DNA from: Prillingera fragicola
Taxonomy: Eukaryota; Basidiomycota; Tremellomycetes; Trichosporonales; Trichosporonaceae
Length of the DNA: 64,000 nucleotides
Direction: 5' to 3'
Assembly: GCA_002335605.1 (NCBI GenBank)
Contig: BEDY01000012.1
Span: forward strand, 1-64,000
Part shown: positions 45,328 to 56,700 of the stretch, piece after piece
Numbering within the stretch: position 1 is the stretch's first letter
How the letters are laid out: every line of letters begins with the position of its first letter
Translations under genes and position numbers: made by a program
Notes under the pieces: model-generated
Told to the model about the DNA's origin: nothing
What the model saw: only the letters and a program-made list of their open reading frames with translations
Database searches by the model: none

Positions 45328-46331
45328 ATGTGTTGCTCACTCTCCATCACCATATTCGTCGCAGCTATCCTCCTCGGCTTGCTCGTCGGTAGCGCAACCG
45401 CGCAGCAGGGCGGGGACCCGTCTCAAGTCAACGCCAACGGACAGGCGACTACAAACCCCCCTCCGTCGCTGGCCAGCGCGACCGGCCTAGCTGGGATGGG
45501 TGGGAACAACACTGCTGCAGCAAACGCAACCACTGTTTCTGGAGGGATGGGCAACTCGACCGTCGTGGTCAACGGCACGGTCACCAACTCGAGCGCACCA
45601 GCCAGCGGGAACACCACGGGCGTTGGACCCAACCCATCCGTTACGCTGCCGTTGGATACCCCTCCGGTCTTCCTCCTGCCAAATGGGACAAACTGGTGTA
45701 AGTACTGGGAAGGCGCAAGCTTCGCACCGAGTTGTGCAACCCCTCCGTATTGATCGCCCCACCGCTCTGAGCAGCGCTGACGACCAGGGGTCGTGGGCTC
45801 AACAAGCAATTTTGTCCGCCTATACGGGCCCCGCAACATGTCCCATCTCGGCGCCTACAGCCTAGTACTCTCGAACGGCAACCCCGCCGTGCTCCCCGCC
45901 AACGTCACAGTCCCGATCACCTACTGCGGTGGCATTGGGCAGCACTCCCTCGCCGAGTGCCCGGACGGGGTCGTCACCGTTGATACCGCCAACAGTACGT
46001 CTGTGGCGCGAGTGTCGCTGATGGGCAGATACGTTTGGACCGGGGGACAGTCTCTTTGTGCCACTGCCTATTCCGTGGGTCTTGGTGCAGTACAGCTTGC
46101 TGACCACACAGGGATGGTGTTCCTGTGGCCACTGGGTATCAGCTTCATATGGTGCGCACATCGGATCGTTCCATGGTGTTTGCGAGCACGGTACCGTTTG
46201 AGATTCGGCGGAAGGGAAGCTCGGAGGCTCCGTTCATGATAAGCGTCAGCGGCTCACTCCGGCGAGAGACGGTGGCAGGTGTGGCTGTAGGCGGATCTGT
46301 GGTGATACTGGCTCTAGCTGCCCTGCTGTAG
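45328..46331 (+). CDS. Small secreted, probably GPI-anchored cell-wall-like protein
   Basis: Exons 45328-45697, 45788-45994, 46029-46074 and 46112-46331 give 280 aa. The start gives a signal peptide (MCCSLSITIFVAAILLGLLV, cleavage near GSATAQ). A Gly/Asn/Thr/Ser-rich region with many N-x-T/S sequons follows (about 30-110). The folded part (about 120-255) includes FVRLYGPRNMSHLGAYSLVL, ITYCGGIGQHSLAECPDG, NNTFGPGDSLFVPLPIPDG and VPVATGYQLHMVRTSDRSMV FASTVPFEI-type ending; this last segment resembles the Kre9/Knh1-like beta-sandwich (Y-x-[IL]-x-[LM]-V...S...[FY]-A-[ST]-x-x-F-x-[IL]) of fungal wall proteins. It ends in a hydrophobic stretch (VAGVAVGGSVVILALAALL), typical of a GPI signal. The two middle introns were chosen because only they keep the C-terminal domain in frame. 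Function unknown. Confidence 0.7.
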
Positions 46332-46514
46332 ACTAATGCTGTTGCTAATAATGCTGTTACTCTTATAATCATTGTAGTTGTTCCCTGTACACCGCGCATT
46401 ATGAAGGACAATGCCTCTAGCACGAGAAAGACTTCATCGATTTACATCTTCATGCTAAGACGTCTCATCAACCACCTCGTCGTCACGCTTGCGCTTGTGC
46501 CCACGCTCCGCGGG

Positions 46515-49198
46515 TCAAATCCGCTCATACACATAGAGATACGCCAACGAACGCATCTCCTCGCCACCAGCTGGGGCAGCACGGGCAACCTTCTCGTCGT
46601 TGAACAGCACCCACTCGTCCTCCGTCTCCATCCCACCGGGAAGGCCGGCCTGGGGCTGGCGGATGGTCGCGACATAGTGGCCCGAGTGGACTGAGGGGCC
46701 CTTGTGCGAGATGAAGGCCTTGAGGCGGTAATTGGCTGGCAGAGTAGGAGAGCCTCCTACAGCGGGCTCGGTCGATGTGGGACCCGAGGCAGCTGCGGGT
46801 GGTGCTTCCTCCTCGCCGTTGTCGTCGGGGTGGGAGAAGAGCCACTCGACGGCAGCCTCGGCATTGCCACCCGTCTCCCGCAACGCCTTGCGAGCCTGGG
46901 CAGGCGAGAATCCCATGTCGGCGAGCATCATGATCTGGTCATCTGAAGGCTGGGGTCCAGAGGGAGCAGCACCAGGAACCTGAATAGGAGCATCAATGTC
47001 GGGGTCCTCCATATGCTCAAAGAGCCAGCCCATGGCGGCCTCGGCGTCGCTGTTTCCAGTCGCAAGTAGTGCCTTCTGGCAGCGTACAGTCGGGAAGCCC
47101 ATTGCCTCAAGCTGGGACATGGCCATGGCGTTGAACTCGGGCAGACCCCCGGCGGCGGGAGCGGCATCGACGTCGAGCTCCTCCTCACCCGCTTGCCTAC
47201 CTTTGCCGATGAATGCGTCCAGGTTGAGCATGTCCGGAACCTTGACTGGAATGTCAAGCTTGGTGGGCATCCAGTTGACAAGCTGGAACTTCTTCATGTG
47301 GAACACTAGAATGTCGGGGTAGGTCTGGAACTTGGTCGTCTTCTCCGCCTTGACGCGGACACCGCAGTTTCCACAAGAGTAATCGCTCAACTCCTCAGGC
47401 GCGCACAGCTCAGTCAGGCACTGCTCAAGAGTGACTGGCTTGAAGAGCTTCTTGCCGTCTTCATCGACACCTTGTTCTGTTGCCTCGACAGGAAGACTAG
47501 CGAGGTCAACCGCCTCGCTTTTGTAGCCAACGCGCTTGCACTCGGTGCATTGCAGCCGATGCTCCAACCCAAAGCGCATGACGTTGGTCGCCTCAATATC
47601 CTCATTGCGACCCTGACGCTTGGCCTCCTGGCGCAGGCGCGTAAGGAGGTGCTGCAGGAACTCTTCCGAGTCCTGCTGACGCATGGTCGCAAACTCCTCG
47701 TGACCCTTACCAATGAGAGCCTTGAACTGAGCGGGCCGAATACCGTCCTGGAATTTAGGCGCCTCGGCGGTCTCAAACTCAGAGGTGGCAGGGGGAGGAG
47801 CTGTAGCGGGCAGGGAGTAGCGACCAGAAATGAGACCGTCGGCAAGCTTGAGCATCTGGCACTCGAGACACTCGGCGGGGAGGGGGTTGTCGCAAGTCTG
47901 GAAGTGGCTGAGGGCCGTCTCGGTATAGTAGCGGTTGCGGAACGCGGGAAGAGAAAAGAGCGACTGCATGACCGACGCCATGTAGCAGGAGTTTCCTAGA
48001 TTCTTGAGACCAGTCAAGCCTTCGCCGAACACAGGTTGGAGCTCCTTTCCATCATCACCAGTCATCGAGAAATCAAACTTGAGGTTGTGCTCCAGTTGCA
48101 GCTCGGTCATGGACTTTTCAGTCTTGGTCTGGCCAATCACCTCAATGCCAAAGGCTTGCAAGTGGTGGGCGAGCTCGGGGTCGAGCTTTGCGTCGTCACA
48201 GCTGTAGCAGTAGATGTCTGCACAAGTCAGGTGCTGTCTGCAGCAGGACACTCACCGCCACCTCCTTCGGGAGTGATTGTGCCAAGCTTGACACCAAGAG
48301 CATGTCCCGTCTCCTTGAAGTGATCAAGAGCGTGGCCGTTGCCGCCGACGCCACCGAACTGTTGGCGTCCACAGTTGGCCAGGCCACAGGTGAGGCAGAG
48401 CCAGAGGTTGGAGGTGAGGTCGCACTTGGTGCACTGGTTGGGAACTGAGAGCGTCAGTGTTGCCACTCGCCGCCGCCACTTACCATTTCCAGCAACAATA
48501 ACAGGTTCCTGCTGCAGCATCAAAGCGTGCTCGCAGGCAATGATCTCCTCCTCCCAGGCCTTGACTTCAGACTGTTGTGCCGAACTCAGGGCCTTCATGA
48601 TACCGTTGACCGTGGCGGTGACCTGCTGGTGTGAGCTCACTTCAGATATCAAGTATGCAACTTGCGTTAGGGAGCTCGGCGTGAACGACCTCGCCAACGG
48701 GCGAGCAAGCATAACAGCGCAGGCTGGTGGTGTAATCATAAGTCTCCTCATCGGAGGGTGCGAGGATAGCGAGCTTCTTCATGGGCGGTTCCTCCGCGTT
48801 CTGAGGTGTAAGAATATTAATCCTTCTAGCTCCGCTTCCACTTACACGCTTCTTCGGCTCGCGTCGCGTGCGCTTGACCACAACGCCGAGGGGGTGCTGG
48901 CGCTTCTCGAAGTGGAGGAAGGCATGCCGGCGACCCTCAGCGGTACACCCACCGTTGAAGCACTGCAGGCAGACAAAAACACCGTCTGGTCCATCCTGTA
49001 GCACTCATCAGCCCTCGTTCGATCACAGAGGAGGCCCGACCCACCTGTCCGTCAAAGCACAGCGTACACTCCTCCCTACACCTTGTCAGCACAGTCCGCG
49101 AGCTCCCCCAGCAACACCAAAGCTCACCTGTGCACATGCTGCGCCGGAGTCGGAGGTTTGAGTGAAGGAGCAAGCTGCTCGATGTGGGGACACGTCAT
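46515..49198 (-). CDS. UBP14: Ubiquitin C-terminal hydrolase UBP14 / isopeptidase T (USP5 type)
   Basis: Disassembles free polyubiquitin chains and so keeps the proteasome clear. Exons are 49198-49128, 49081-49045, 48995-48846, 48800-48666, 48625-48484, 48444-48256 and 48217-46515, giving 808 aa. The N-terminus holds a cryptic Zn-finger (CRECTLCFDGQ-like, C..C...HAFLHFEKRQHPLG). The ZnF-UBP domain follows (QCTKCDLTSNLWLCLTCGLA, GNGHALDHFKETGHALGV). The catalytic core has Cys319 in NLGNSCYMASVMQSL and the His box HKGPSVHSGHYVA. Two UBA domains lie inside the core (FNAMAMSQLEAMGF; ADMGFSPAQARKAL). This is the full USP5 architecture. The intron at 48626-48665 appears to use a GC donor (GCAAGT). 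It is divergent from DIB1, 235 bp apart. Confidence 0.95.
48626..48665 (-). other. Probable GC-AG intron in UBP14
   Basis: The exon upstream ends ...GAGCTCCCTAAC and the intron would start GCAAGT, the usual consensus of rare GC-donor introns, and end CACCAG. Splicing gives ELPN-QVTATVNGIMKAL, matching the family's LP-x-x-V...V-x-x-[IV] pattern. The only GT alternative nearby (GTTGCA) breaks the frame. Confidence 0.65.
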
Positions 49199-49433
49199 GG
49201 TAGCGTCTAGGTGGTATGAGCAATGCAGCAACAACCCGGCCCTCACCATCATCAGAACGCTCCGTCATTGACGTTGGGAACAAGCGGAGTTCGGTCCATC
49301 TCCGTGATTTTGGTCCCGTTTGCCACCCAGCCGAAGCCAACTCTTCAACAACGTCTTGTCCGATCATGTCGACTCTGTTATCTAGACTTGCTTGTGATTG
49401 CCTCGGGCTCGACATTGTCCCAAACGAAGAGCC

Positions 49434-50131
49434 ATGTCGTACTTTATGACCCAGTGAGTGTTTCAGAGCCGCCAGGTAGGGACCAGACGCTCTCTGGACT
49501 GCCCTACAGCGTCGCCACGATGAATGCTAACATTGCAGTCTCCACTCGGGCTGGCACGTCGACCAGGTGAGTTACCTCGCTCCAGACTGCGTCGCAGTCA
49601 GGCTGAAGCAAGAGGCAATGAGCTGAAACTTCAGGCTATTCTCGTAGAGGAGGACCGCGTGGTGTGTATTCGCTTTGGTCACGACCACGACTCGGACTGC
49701 ATGGCAATGGACGAGACGCTGTACTCCGTTTCTGAAAAGGTGCAAAACTTTGCCATCACCTACCTTGTCGACATTACCGAGGTGCCCGACTTTAACAAGA
49801 TGTACGAGCTGTACGACCCGTGTACTTTGATGTTCTTTTACAGGTGCGTCCTGCTTCTGGTTTGGGAGCTGGGCTGATCTCCCAGGAATAAGCACATCAT
49901 GATCGACTTGGGAACGGGTAACAACAACAAAATGTATGTAACACCCTCGAGGCTTGTGCTGACATTCACCAGCAACTGGGCGATCACGGATAAGCAGGAG
50001 ATGATCGACATTATCGAGACAGTGTACCGTGGCGCATCCAAGGGACGAGGTCTTGTTGTTGCCCCTCGAGGTGAGTTATCAGTGACGGCTTGAGCTAATG
50101 CGCAGACTACTCGACGAGGCACAAGTACTAG
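49434..50131 (+). CDS. DIB1: U5 snRNP protein DIM1/DIB1 (thioredoxin-like 4A)
   Basis: Essential component of the U4/U6.U5 tri-snRNP needed for spliceosome activation. Exons 49434-49453, 49539-49566, 49635-49843, 49886-49933, 49973-50070 and 50106-50131 give 142 aa, the same length as the human protein. The sequence follows the family throughout: HLHSGWHVDQAILVEEDRVV, EKVQNFAITYLVDITEVPDF, NKMYELYDPCTLMFFYR, NKHIMIDLGTGNNNKINWAI, DKQEMIDIIETVYRGASKGR, and the terminal DYSTRHKY. The thioredoxin fold lacks a CxxC redox site, as in all Dim1 proteins. Exons 1, 2 and 6 are only 20, 28 and 26 nt, and all are needed for the conserved ends. Confidence 0.97.
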
Positions 50132-50375
50132 ATGGCATAGAAGGCGTACAGCAAAATGGCGGCACCGGCTGCCGCGTAGTGATGCATAGCATAATATATT
50201 CGCAGCTGTCACGCAGCAGGATCTCTCACGCCAATGACGAGCAAATCTCTCACGATCAGTGCAGCGCTCTCCGAGGCCTTGCCATCCACACACACAAAGT
50301 TCAATCAACATAGCATCCCTAGTAACTGTTACAACTGCCCCTCAAGCCACGAAACGAACAAACAAGCACACATCG

Positions 50376-51751
50376 TTATCGCGTACTGTCAGAGTCGTCA
50401 TCGCGTGCGTCACCCATGGGGGTGAGGAACGCGACCTCCTCTTCCCGCACGATGTGTGCTTCCTCCTGTGCCTTTGCGATTGCGCGCTTGGCGAGGTGGG
50501 TGAGGTAGACAAAGAGGACGGCACACAAAATTATACCGCCCCACGTCATGCCTGCCTTTACACGCTCGTGGTGGATGTCTGCGGGTGTTGGTTCGGGTTT
50601 CGGGGTTGTGCCGTCAGCATCGTCTGAGACCTTGCCCGAGTAGGCTGCTGAAATGTCGTGAATTCCTGCGCCAATCCATGTGTGCAGGACGAGCTTGCAG
50701 AGCGACAGGGCGGTGCAGCCAGTGTACGTCGAGAGGGAGAGGGATGGCGCCGAGGCGAGCACAACATTAAGCAAGTTGTAGGGGTAGGGGGCGATGCGGA
50801 TCAAGAGAAGAAGGTGGGGTCTCTGGGGGATGATTTGAAGGAGGGACGTGGCGGTCGGCGACGATGACAGACTGCAGGGTCAGCGTACAAGCGGAGAGAA
50901 AGTGAGCACGCACCTCCTCGAGACCGCATCGCGGAGCAGAGTGCGCGAGACGACGAAAACGACGACAGCGCCAACGAGCGACGCAATGTAGCTCGCGACA
51001 AAGCCGTGCCAAACACCAAAGGTGTAGCCAGAAAGCACAATGAGCGTCGAGTAAAGCGGAAGCGGGGGAATAGTTGTTATGAAGATGAGGACACCAAATA
51101 CAATCAGGCCTTGGTAGCCCATGTCGTACAGCTCCTTGCTGAGATGGTCAAGAGCTGAGAATGTCAGTCAGTCAATCCAGGCGACAGTGGTCTTTGCACA
51201 AACTCACCTGCAAACAGCTCGCCTTTCCAGAAGGCGGTGGCAAGGACGAATCCCAGAGTCGTGATGATCCAACCAATGATCAAACTACGGCCAAGCGCAC
51301 CAGACTTGGCACCGCACGACAGGCGGTCCTTGGCTGCGTGGCAGAACATTTGAATCACAGGTGGACGCACCCGTGGAGGGCATTGGGACTCGTGGGCATG
51401 GTGTGACCATGCTGGCGGAAACACGTTCGTCGGGGTCGACCTTCCCTGGTAGTCGTAGCTGGGCCGGGGCGACTGAGAGTACGCGTGTGCAGGCGAGTGC
51501 GTCTTTTCCTCTGTATCCAACCCTACTGGTCGGCTGTCGGACATTGACCCCGGCCGTGAGTGGCCACGAGAGCGCCAGCCTCCTGCAGGGAGCACGGTGG
51601 GAGGTTGTTCGTCTGTTCCAAGATGGTGGAATGGTGGTCGGTGGTGGGAAAAGGATGCGCGGTTGGGGAGGGAGGTCATGCTGGGCATGGAGGGGGGGCT
51701 CGGGGAGCGAGCAAAACGAGTAGGATGATGTGTTGCAGCCATCGTTGCCAT
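50376..51751 (-). CDS. TVP38: Golgi membrane protein TVP38 (VTT/DedA domain)
   Basis: Exons 51751-51208, 51154-50914 and 50871-50376 give 426 aa. The VTT/SNARE-associated domain family includes Tvp38, TMEM41 and bacterial DedA, several of which move lipids across bilayers. A Ser/Pro-rich N-terminus (about 130 residues) precedes a membrane helix (SLIIGWIITTLGFVLATAFW). The domain core has the family's PPLPLYSTLIVLSGYTFGVW and the motif LIRIAPYPYNLLNVVLASAP; the Arg in LIRIAP is the conserved residue of the re-entrant loop. A final helix (WGGIILCAVLFVYLTHLA) and an acidic tail follow. The start at 51751 was chosen because upstream residues look like leader; a longer N-terminus is possible. Confidence 0.9.
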
Positions 51752-52583
51752 GTCTTTACAGAGGGCTTGAGCTGTTGCGCAGCCTAGCGCTGTCGGGAGA
51801 AAGGCGGGGGGTTGTCTGAATCTAGCGAGTGTGGGTAATTGGGCGACTAGCACAATGTTAGTGCTGAGGAGGTGCCCATGCAGAAGAGTAGAGTGGGTTG
51901 GGGGGAGTAGTGAACAGAGATTGAGCGATGAGGAAGAGGATTGTGCGGGGGGTAGTGGTAGTGGTGCGTTGTGGTTACCATGACTGCCAGGGCCGGCAGG
52001 GTGTGCGGTGGCATTCATTCATTCACTCCCCATACGGCCGAGTGGCAGGCAGGCCAGGGGCCCAAGTTCCCAGGCCTGGACAACTCCGGAACCCCGGCAC
52101 GATCTCCACCCATGCATCCTCCTCTTGTCTCTTGCTGCAGCAGCTTGGCCTGTGTCTTGGTCATGCATGGCTGACACTGCTCTCCATAGCATTGCAGCCT
52201 CAGTCGGCACAATGCACATTGTTTCCAACGCACTCCCTTTGGCGTGACACTGTGGCCTGACGGACGGTGATTCGGTGACATGGTCATGCGGGGCACCCAG
52301 GATGCTGTACCTGTAGCAAAAGGGTCTTCACATGCAACTGCGCTGTGGCGCTGTACACGTTGTGCTGTGCGCTATGCGCCAGGACAGCTGATATCGCTGA
52401 AACCAAGTAGACCAGGACCCCGTACGAAAGTGGTCCTAATTGCAGCTTGACATCAACTATGCGCTATGCGGCTATGAGCTTCTATTTGTGGAGCGTCACC
52501 CACTGCCCACAGCCCACAGCCTGCAATGTGCAGTGGTACTATATGTATCCATGTATCCAAGCAAATCCTGAAAATTAATTCTA

Positions 52584-52601
52584 CTCTGCAGCGCTGCAGA
52601 G
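52584..52601. repeat. 18-bp perfect palindrome CTCTGCAGCGCTGCAGAG
   Basis: Self-complementary over its entire length, with two CTGCAG cores. Located in a gene-free stretch. Confidence 0.85.
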
Positions 52602-53267
52602 AATGAACACTATCCCCTAAACGTCTGCACCTGAGTTGACGGACGCCACCTGCCAAAATTGGACCACTACTCTAGTTCGGACAGCAGCTGGCACCAAAGA
52701 CTCGGCCACATTACAATGCATCGCCTCAATGCTATCCTTTGTTGTATTGTCACCGCCACTATACATGCAGTTTTGCGATTGAGACAAGCAAGATAGTGAC
52801 AGCTGGTCGATCAACCTCAGGCACACACAGTGAAGGATGAGTGGCAGAGCAATCTTGGGCTTGGCCAGCTGCAGATGGTCTATGTCTTTTGCAGGGATAT
52901 TCATTTACGTACTGCAGGCCGCACTCTGATGGTCGCAAGTGGGAGATGCAGAGCTCGTAGCGAGTATGAACATGAGGTTGTTGACTCGAGTGTGGCATGT
53001 GGTTTAGGAGATTTGCAGTTTGCCACCCATCAGATCAGTGGCGCCTGGAGTGGGCATGAGATTACCCGCAAATGCTAATGAGCCACATTACATTCTGATG
53101 TCATTAGAAAGGGAGGTAATTTGAACACGTGATCCGATATTTCGGTGGACTGCACCGTGGGTAAACGTGCCTCGTGTACAAACTCCGAGACTCCGTACAG
53201 TGCAGCCAGCCAGCCAGCAGCGTCCCAGCCAGCAGCACCAGCGTACGAGCGTGGGCAGCCTGGCCGG

Positions 53268-53287
53268 AGCAGCAGCAGCAGCAGCAG
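53268..53287 (+). repeat. AGC trinucleotide tract
   Basis: Six full AGC units plus AG, about 440 bp upstream of the GYF-protein start, likely in the promoter or leader. Confidence 0.85.
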
Positions 53288-53726
53288 AGTGGTCGTCTGC
53301 GCAGAGGGCAGAGCCAAAGTGCACAAAAGTCATTTACTTTCGACACCTCTACCATCAGTCCAGCAACTCGCAACACTCCATCACTTTTCTCTCAGCTACC
53401 CACCTCTACAGCACTCGCACCTCCCCACCAGACATTCACACGGCGTATCTCGCCCAGTCAACCCCCTCGCACACCCTCACACTACACACTTTCACCAAAG
53501 CCCAACCATCCACAGTGAGCCTCCAATCCTCATTTGCCCACGCAGAAATCCCAAAAAGACGCGACAAACTTGAGCGTGTCTCTCGCCGCAACACCCAACG
53601 GATCCCACTGCACTCCTTTGTGCACTGTCACATCCCAGGCTGCGCTTCCTCGCGATCCCTTGCGTCCACGCCACACGCTGCTCAATTTTGACCAACTCGC
53701 ACCCAGCCACTGACTCTTACCCCCAG

Positions 53727-56700
53727 ATGTCCATGCACTTTGCTCCTCAATGGGTCAAGCCCATCAAGCCTACGGGCTCGGCTCTTGCGCCCAACGCCCA
53801 GGATGCGGCACCCGCGCAGCAGCTCAAGGCTACGACCGCGGCCTCTCCCTTCCCTGCGCTCGGCCAGCCGCGCTCTGGCTCGCCAACCACCGCTGCTCCT
53901 CCCAATCCGCCTCTCTCGTACTCGCGCGTCACTCACACTGCCGCTTCGCCATCGTACGGCCCAGGAGAGGGGTACTTCAACTACGGTGGAGATGCGCCCA
54001 ACGGTGGCAACCCTAGTCCCTTCCCCTTCCGCTACAATCGCGAGCAGATCCTGGCCATCTGGGATGAGGAAAAGTTCAAGGAGCGCCCCATTGAGCTTGT
54101 CCAGCTGGCGGAGAACGGTGCTGTTCTTGTTAGCAAGAACATTACCAAACCTGTCGGCCTGCGCGAGTTGACCGAGCTGGAGAAAAGGGTTCTCTCCACT
54201 GGCGTTCATCCTCCCGTGGCTACGCGCCGCGCGCCCTCGCACAACCCGGACGGAGCGGCGCCGATGCCTCGCCGCGCGCCTCAGACTGCTGACCGCGACC
54301 GCGACCGCGACCGCAAGGACATGCAAGGCCCTGCCCCACCCGCCAACGCAGGTCGCGCCGGCTTTGGAGGCTTTGGTCGCGGCGAGGGCGGAGCATTTGG
54401 CGGAGCCAAGTTTAGCGGTGCCATCGCCGAGGGTCGTCAGCCTGGAGCCATAGGTGGAGGCTTTGGCGGCGTTGGCAAGCGCGCTCCTCGCCGTGAGGGG
54501 GACGAGACTATGCGCCCCTCTGCCGCGTCCACTTGGCGTCCTACCACTCGCACTGGCTCGGTCTCTGGTTCCGGCTCTGGCACTTTCGAAGGTGTCTTGG
54601 GCTTTGGCGGCGCGCCCCCGAACAGCGGCCCTGCGCAGTCCGAAGCTGCTGAGGATCGCTTCGCGAACGGCAAGAGGGACGATGATCGCGCCGGCTGGGC
54701 GTCTGGCCAGAGGAACTGGCGCGCTGCTCCACAGGAGGACGCCGCTATGGATTCTCCCGCTGTGGAAACCCCCTCTGCGTCTGTCATCGCCACGGCGTCG
54801 GCCACGCCTCTGGCTGAGCGGGACGCAATGCTGCGCGAGCAGACTCCTACTCCCGTTTCGGCACTCAACAGCGAGGTCCCCCAGACTGCCCAGGAGCGCG
54901 CAGACTTGGGCGCCATCAACTGGCTGTACCGCGACCCCAACGGTCAGGAGCAGGGCCCCTTCACCGGAAACCAGATGCACGAGTGGTACTCGCACTCGTA
55001 CTTTAAGGATGACCTTCCTGTCCGTCGCGAGAACGAGACGACCTTCCACCTCCTCTCCGAGCTCAAGACGTTGACGGGTAACGCTGTCCAACCCTTCCTC
55101 TCGGCTGTCCGTCCTCGACTCCCTCCCAACATCCCCATTCCTCTCGCTGCTCTTCAGGCGTCGGGCGTTGCCCCTGGCGGCATGCCCTCGCCAAACAGCC
55201 TCAACGAGTCTTTCCACCGCATGAACGTCCAAGGCCCTCCCCAGCAGCAGCCCTACGGCCACCCCAACGCCCCCTACCCCAACCACTACGGCCAGCCTCA
55301 GTACAACGCCGGACCGGGCTACATGGGTGGTGCTCCTCAACCCTGGAGCCCTGCTGCTGCCCAGCAGAGCCCCGCCCGTATGAATAGCGCGTACGGCAGC
55401 ATTGGCCCCGCCCCCGTCTTCGGCGGCTTTGGCGCCGCCATTGGTACCCCCATCCAGCGTCCCGACATGTTCTCGCCCGCTATCGGCCAGGCCTCTCCTT
55501 GGGGCGCCCCCGCCCCCGTCAACCCTTCCGCCGCCTGGCAGCAGCAGCCTCAGCAGCCCCAGGCTCCCCTCCACGCTCCCATTCCTGTCCAAGCCCAACC
55601 CGAGCCCGAGTCGTACTTCCCCCAGGGTGAGCAGGCTCCTGAGGAGTCCGCCGTTGCCGAGCCCGAGGCTGAGCCCGTCACCGAACGTGCGCCCGAACCT
55701 GAGGCTGAGCCTGAACCCGAGTATGAGCAAGAGTCGGACGATGAGAAGGACGAGGCTTTCGTTGACGACGACTTGGACGACGACATGGCCGTTGCTGCGG
55801 TCAAGGCAACTCCCAACGCCTGGGGTACCAAGGCTGCCAGCCCCAAGGCTTCGGTCGCCGCCATCCCTGCCACTCCCAGCCCGGCCTCCAAGCTCCCTCC
55901 TGCTCATGCCTCCCTTCCTCCCAAGCCAGTTGCTGCAGTCAAGACTGAGCCTGTTGCTCCCGTCACTCCTGCTCCCGCCAAGCCGGCTTCTCCTACCCTC
56001 GAGAAGGCTGCCATGCCCAAGCCCGCTCCTTGGGCTGACAAGGCCCCCGCCGCTACCGGCCCTTCTCTTCGCGAGATTCAGGAGACCGAGGCTCGTGTCG
56101 CATCGGCGCGCAAGCAGGCTCTCGCCGATGCCAGGGCGTCCGCTTCCCCCGCTCCCCCCATGTCGTCTGTGGACGACATTCCTTCGTCTCTCTCGTGGGG
56201 TCTTCCTTCGCAGGGTGGTGCCAAGCACACTCCCCCCTCGTCGTCGACCCCACCTCCCCTCGCGTGGGGCGGAGGTGCCGACGGACCCAAGAAGACGCTC
56301 AAGCAGATTCAGGAGGAGGAGGAGCGCCGCAAGGAGAAGCAGGCGGCGCAGATCCGTGCCACCCAGGTTGCCACTGCCTCGGCTGCCAAGCGCGGCTACG
56401 CCGACCTTGCCGCTCACGCCGCCGCCTCCCCCGCTCAGGCTGCTGCTGCCGCCGCCGCCGGCTGGACCACCGTCGGTGCCTCCGGCAAGGTCGCTCTTGC
56501 ATCCCCCAAGCCGGCCGCTGCCGTGGCCAAGCCTGTCGCCGCTGCTCCCAAGCCTGCTGTTGTCGCCGCGCCCATTGCGGTCCCCAAGACGAACGGCACC
56601 GAGGACCCCTCGCAGCCCTCGGTCGAGTTCATCCGCTGGATCAAGCAGGCGCTCACTGGTCTCACAGCCAACGTCGACGACTTTATCCAGATGCTCCTCC

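Larger units (their letters stand above)
51752..53726. other. 2 kb divergent intergenic region
   Basis: No supported gene. Contains an 18-bp perfect palindrome at 52584-52601, CCAG-type short repeats at about 53203-53235 and an AGC tract at 53268-53287. The last 350 bp before 53727 are C/A-rich with an AG just before the ATG (ccccag|ATG), so a 5'-UTR intron ending there is possible. Confidence 0.45.

Noticed and set aside
53682..56417. 911-codon open frame on the minus strand, fully antisense to the GYF protein
   Set aside because: It is an artefact of third-position GC bias in the Pro/Ala-rich sense gene. The translation is Arg/Gly/Leu/Ser monotony without domain features, while the sense frame has a clear GYF domain.
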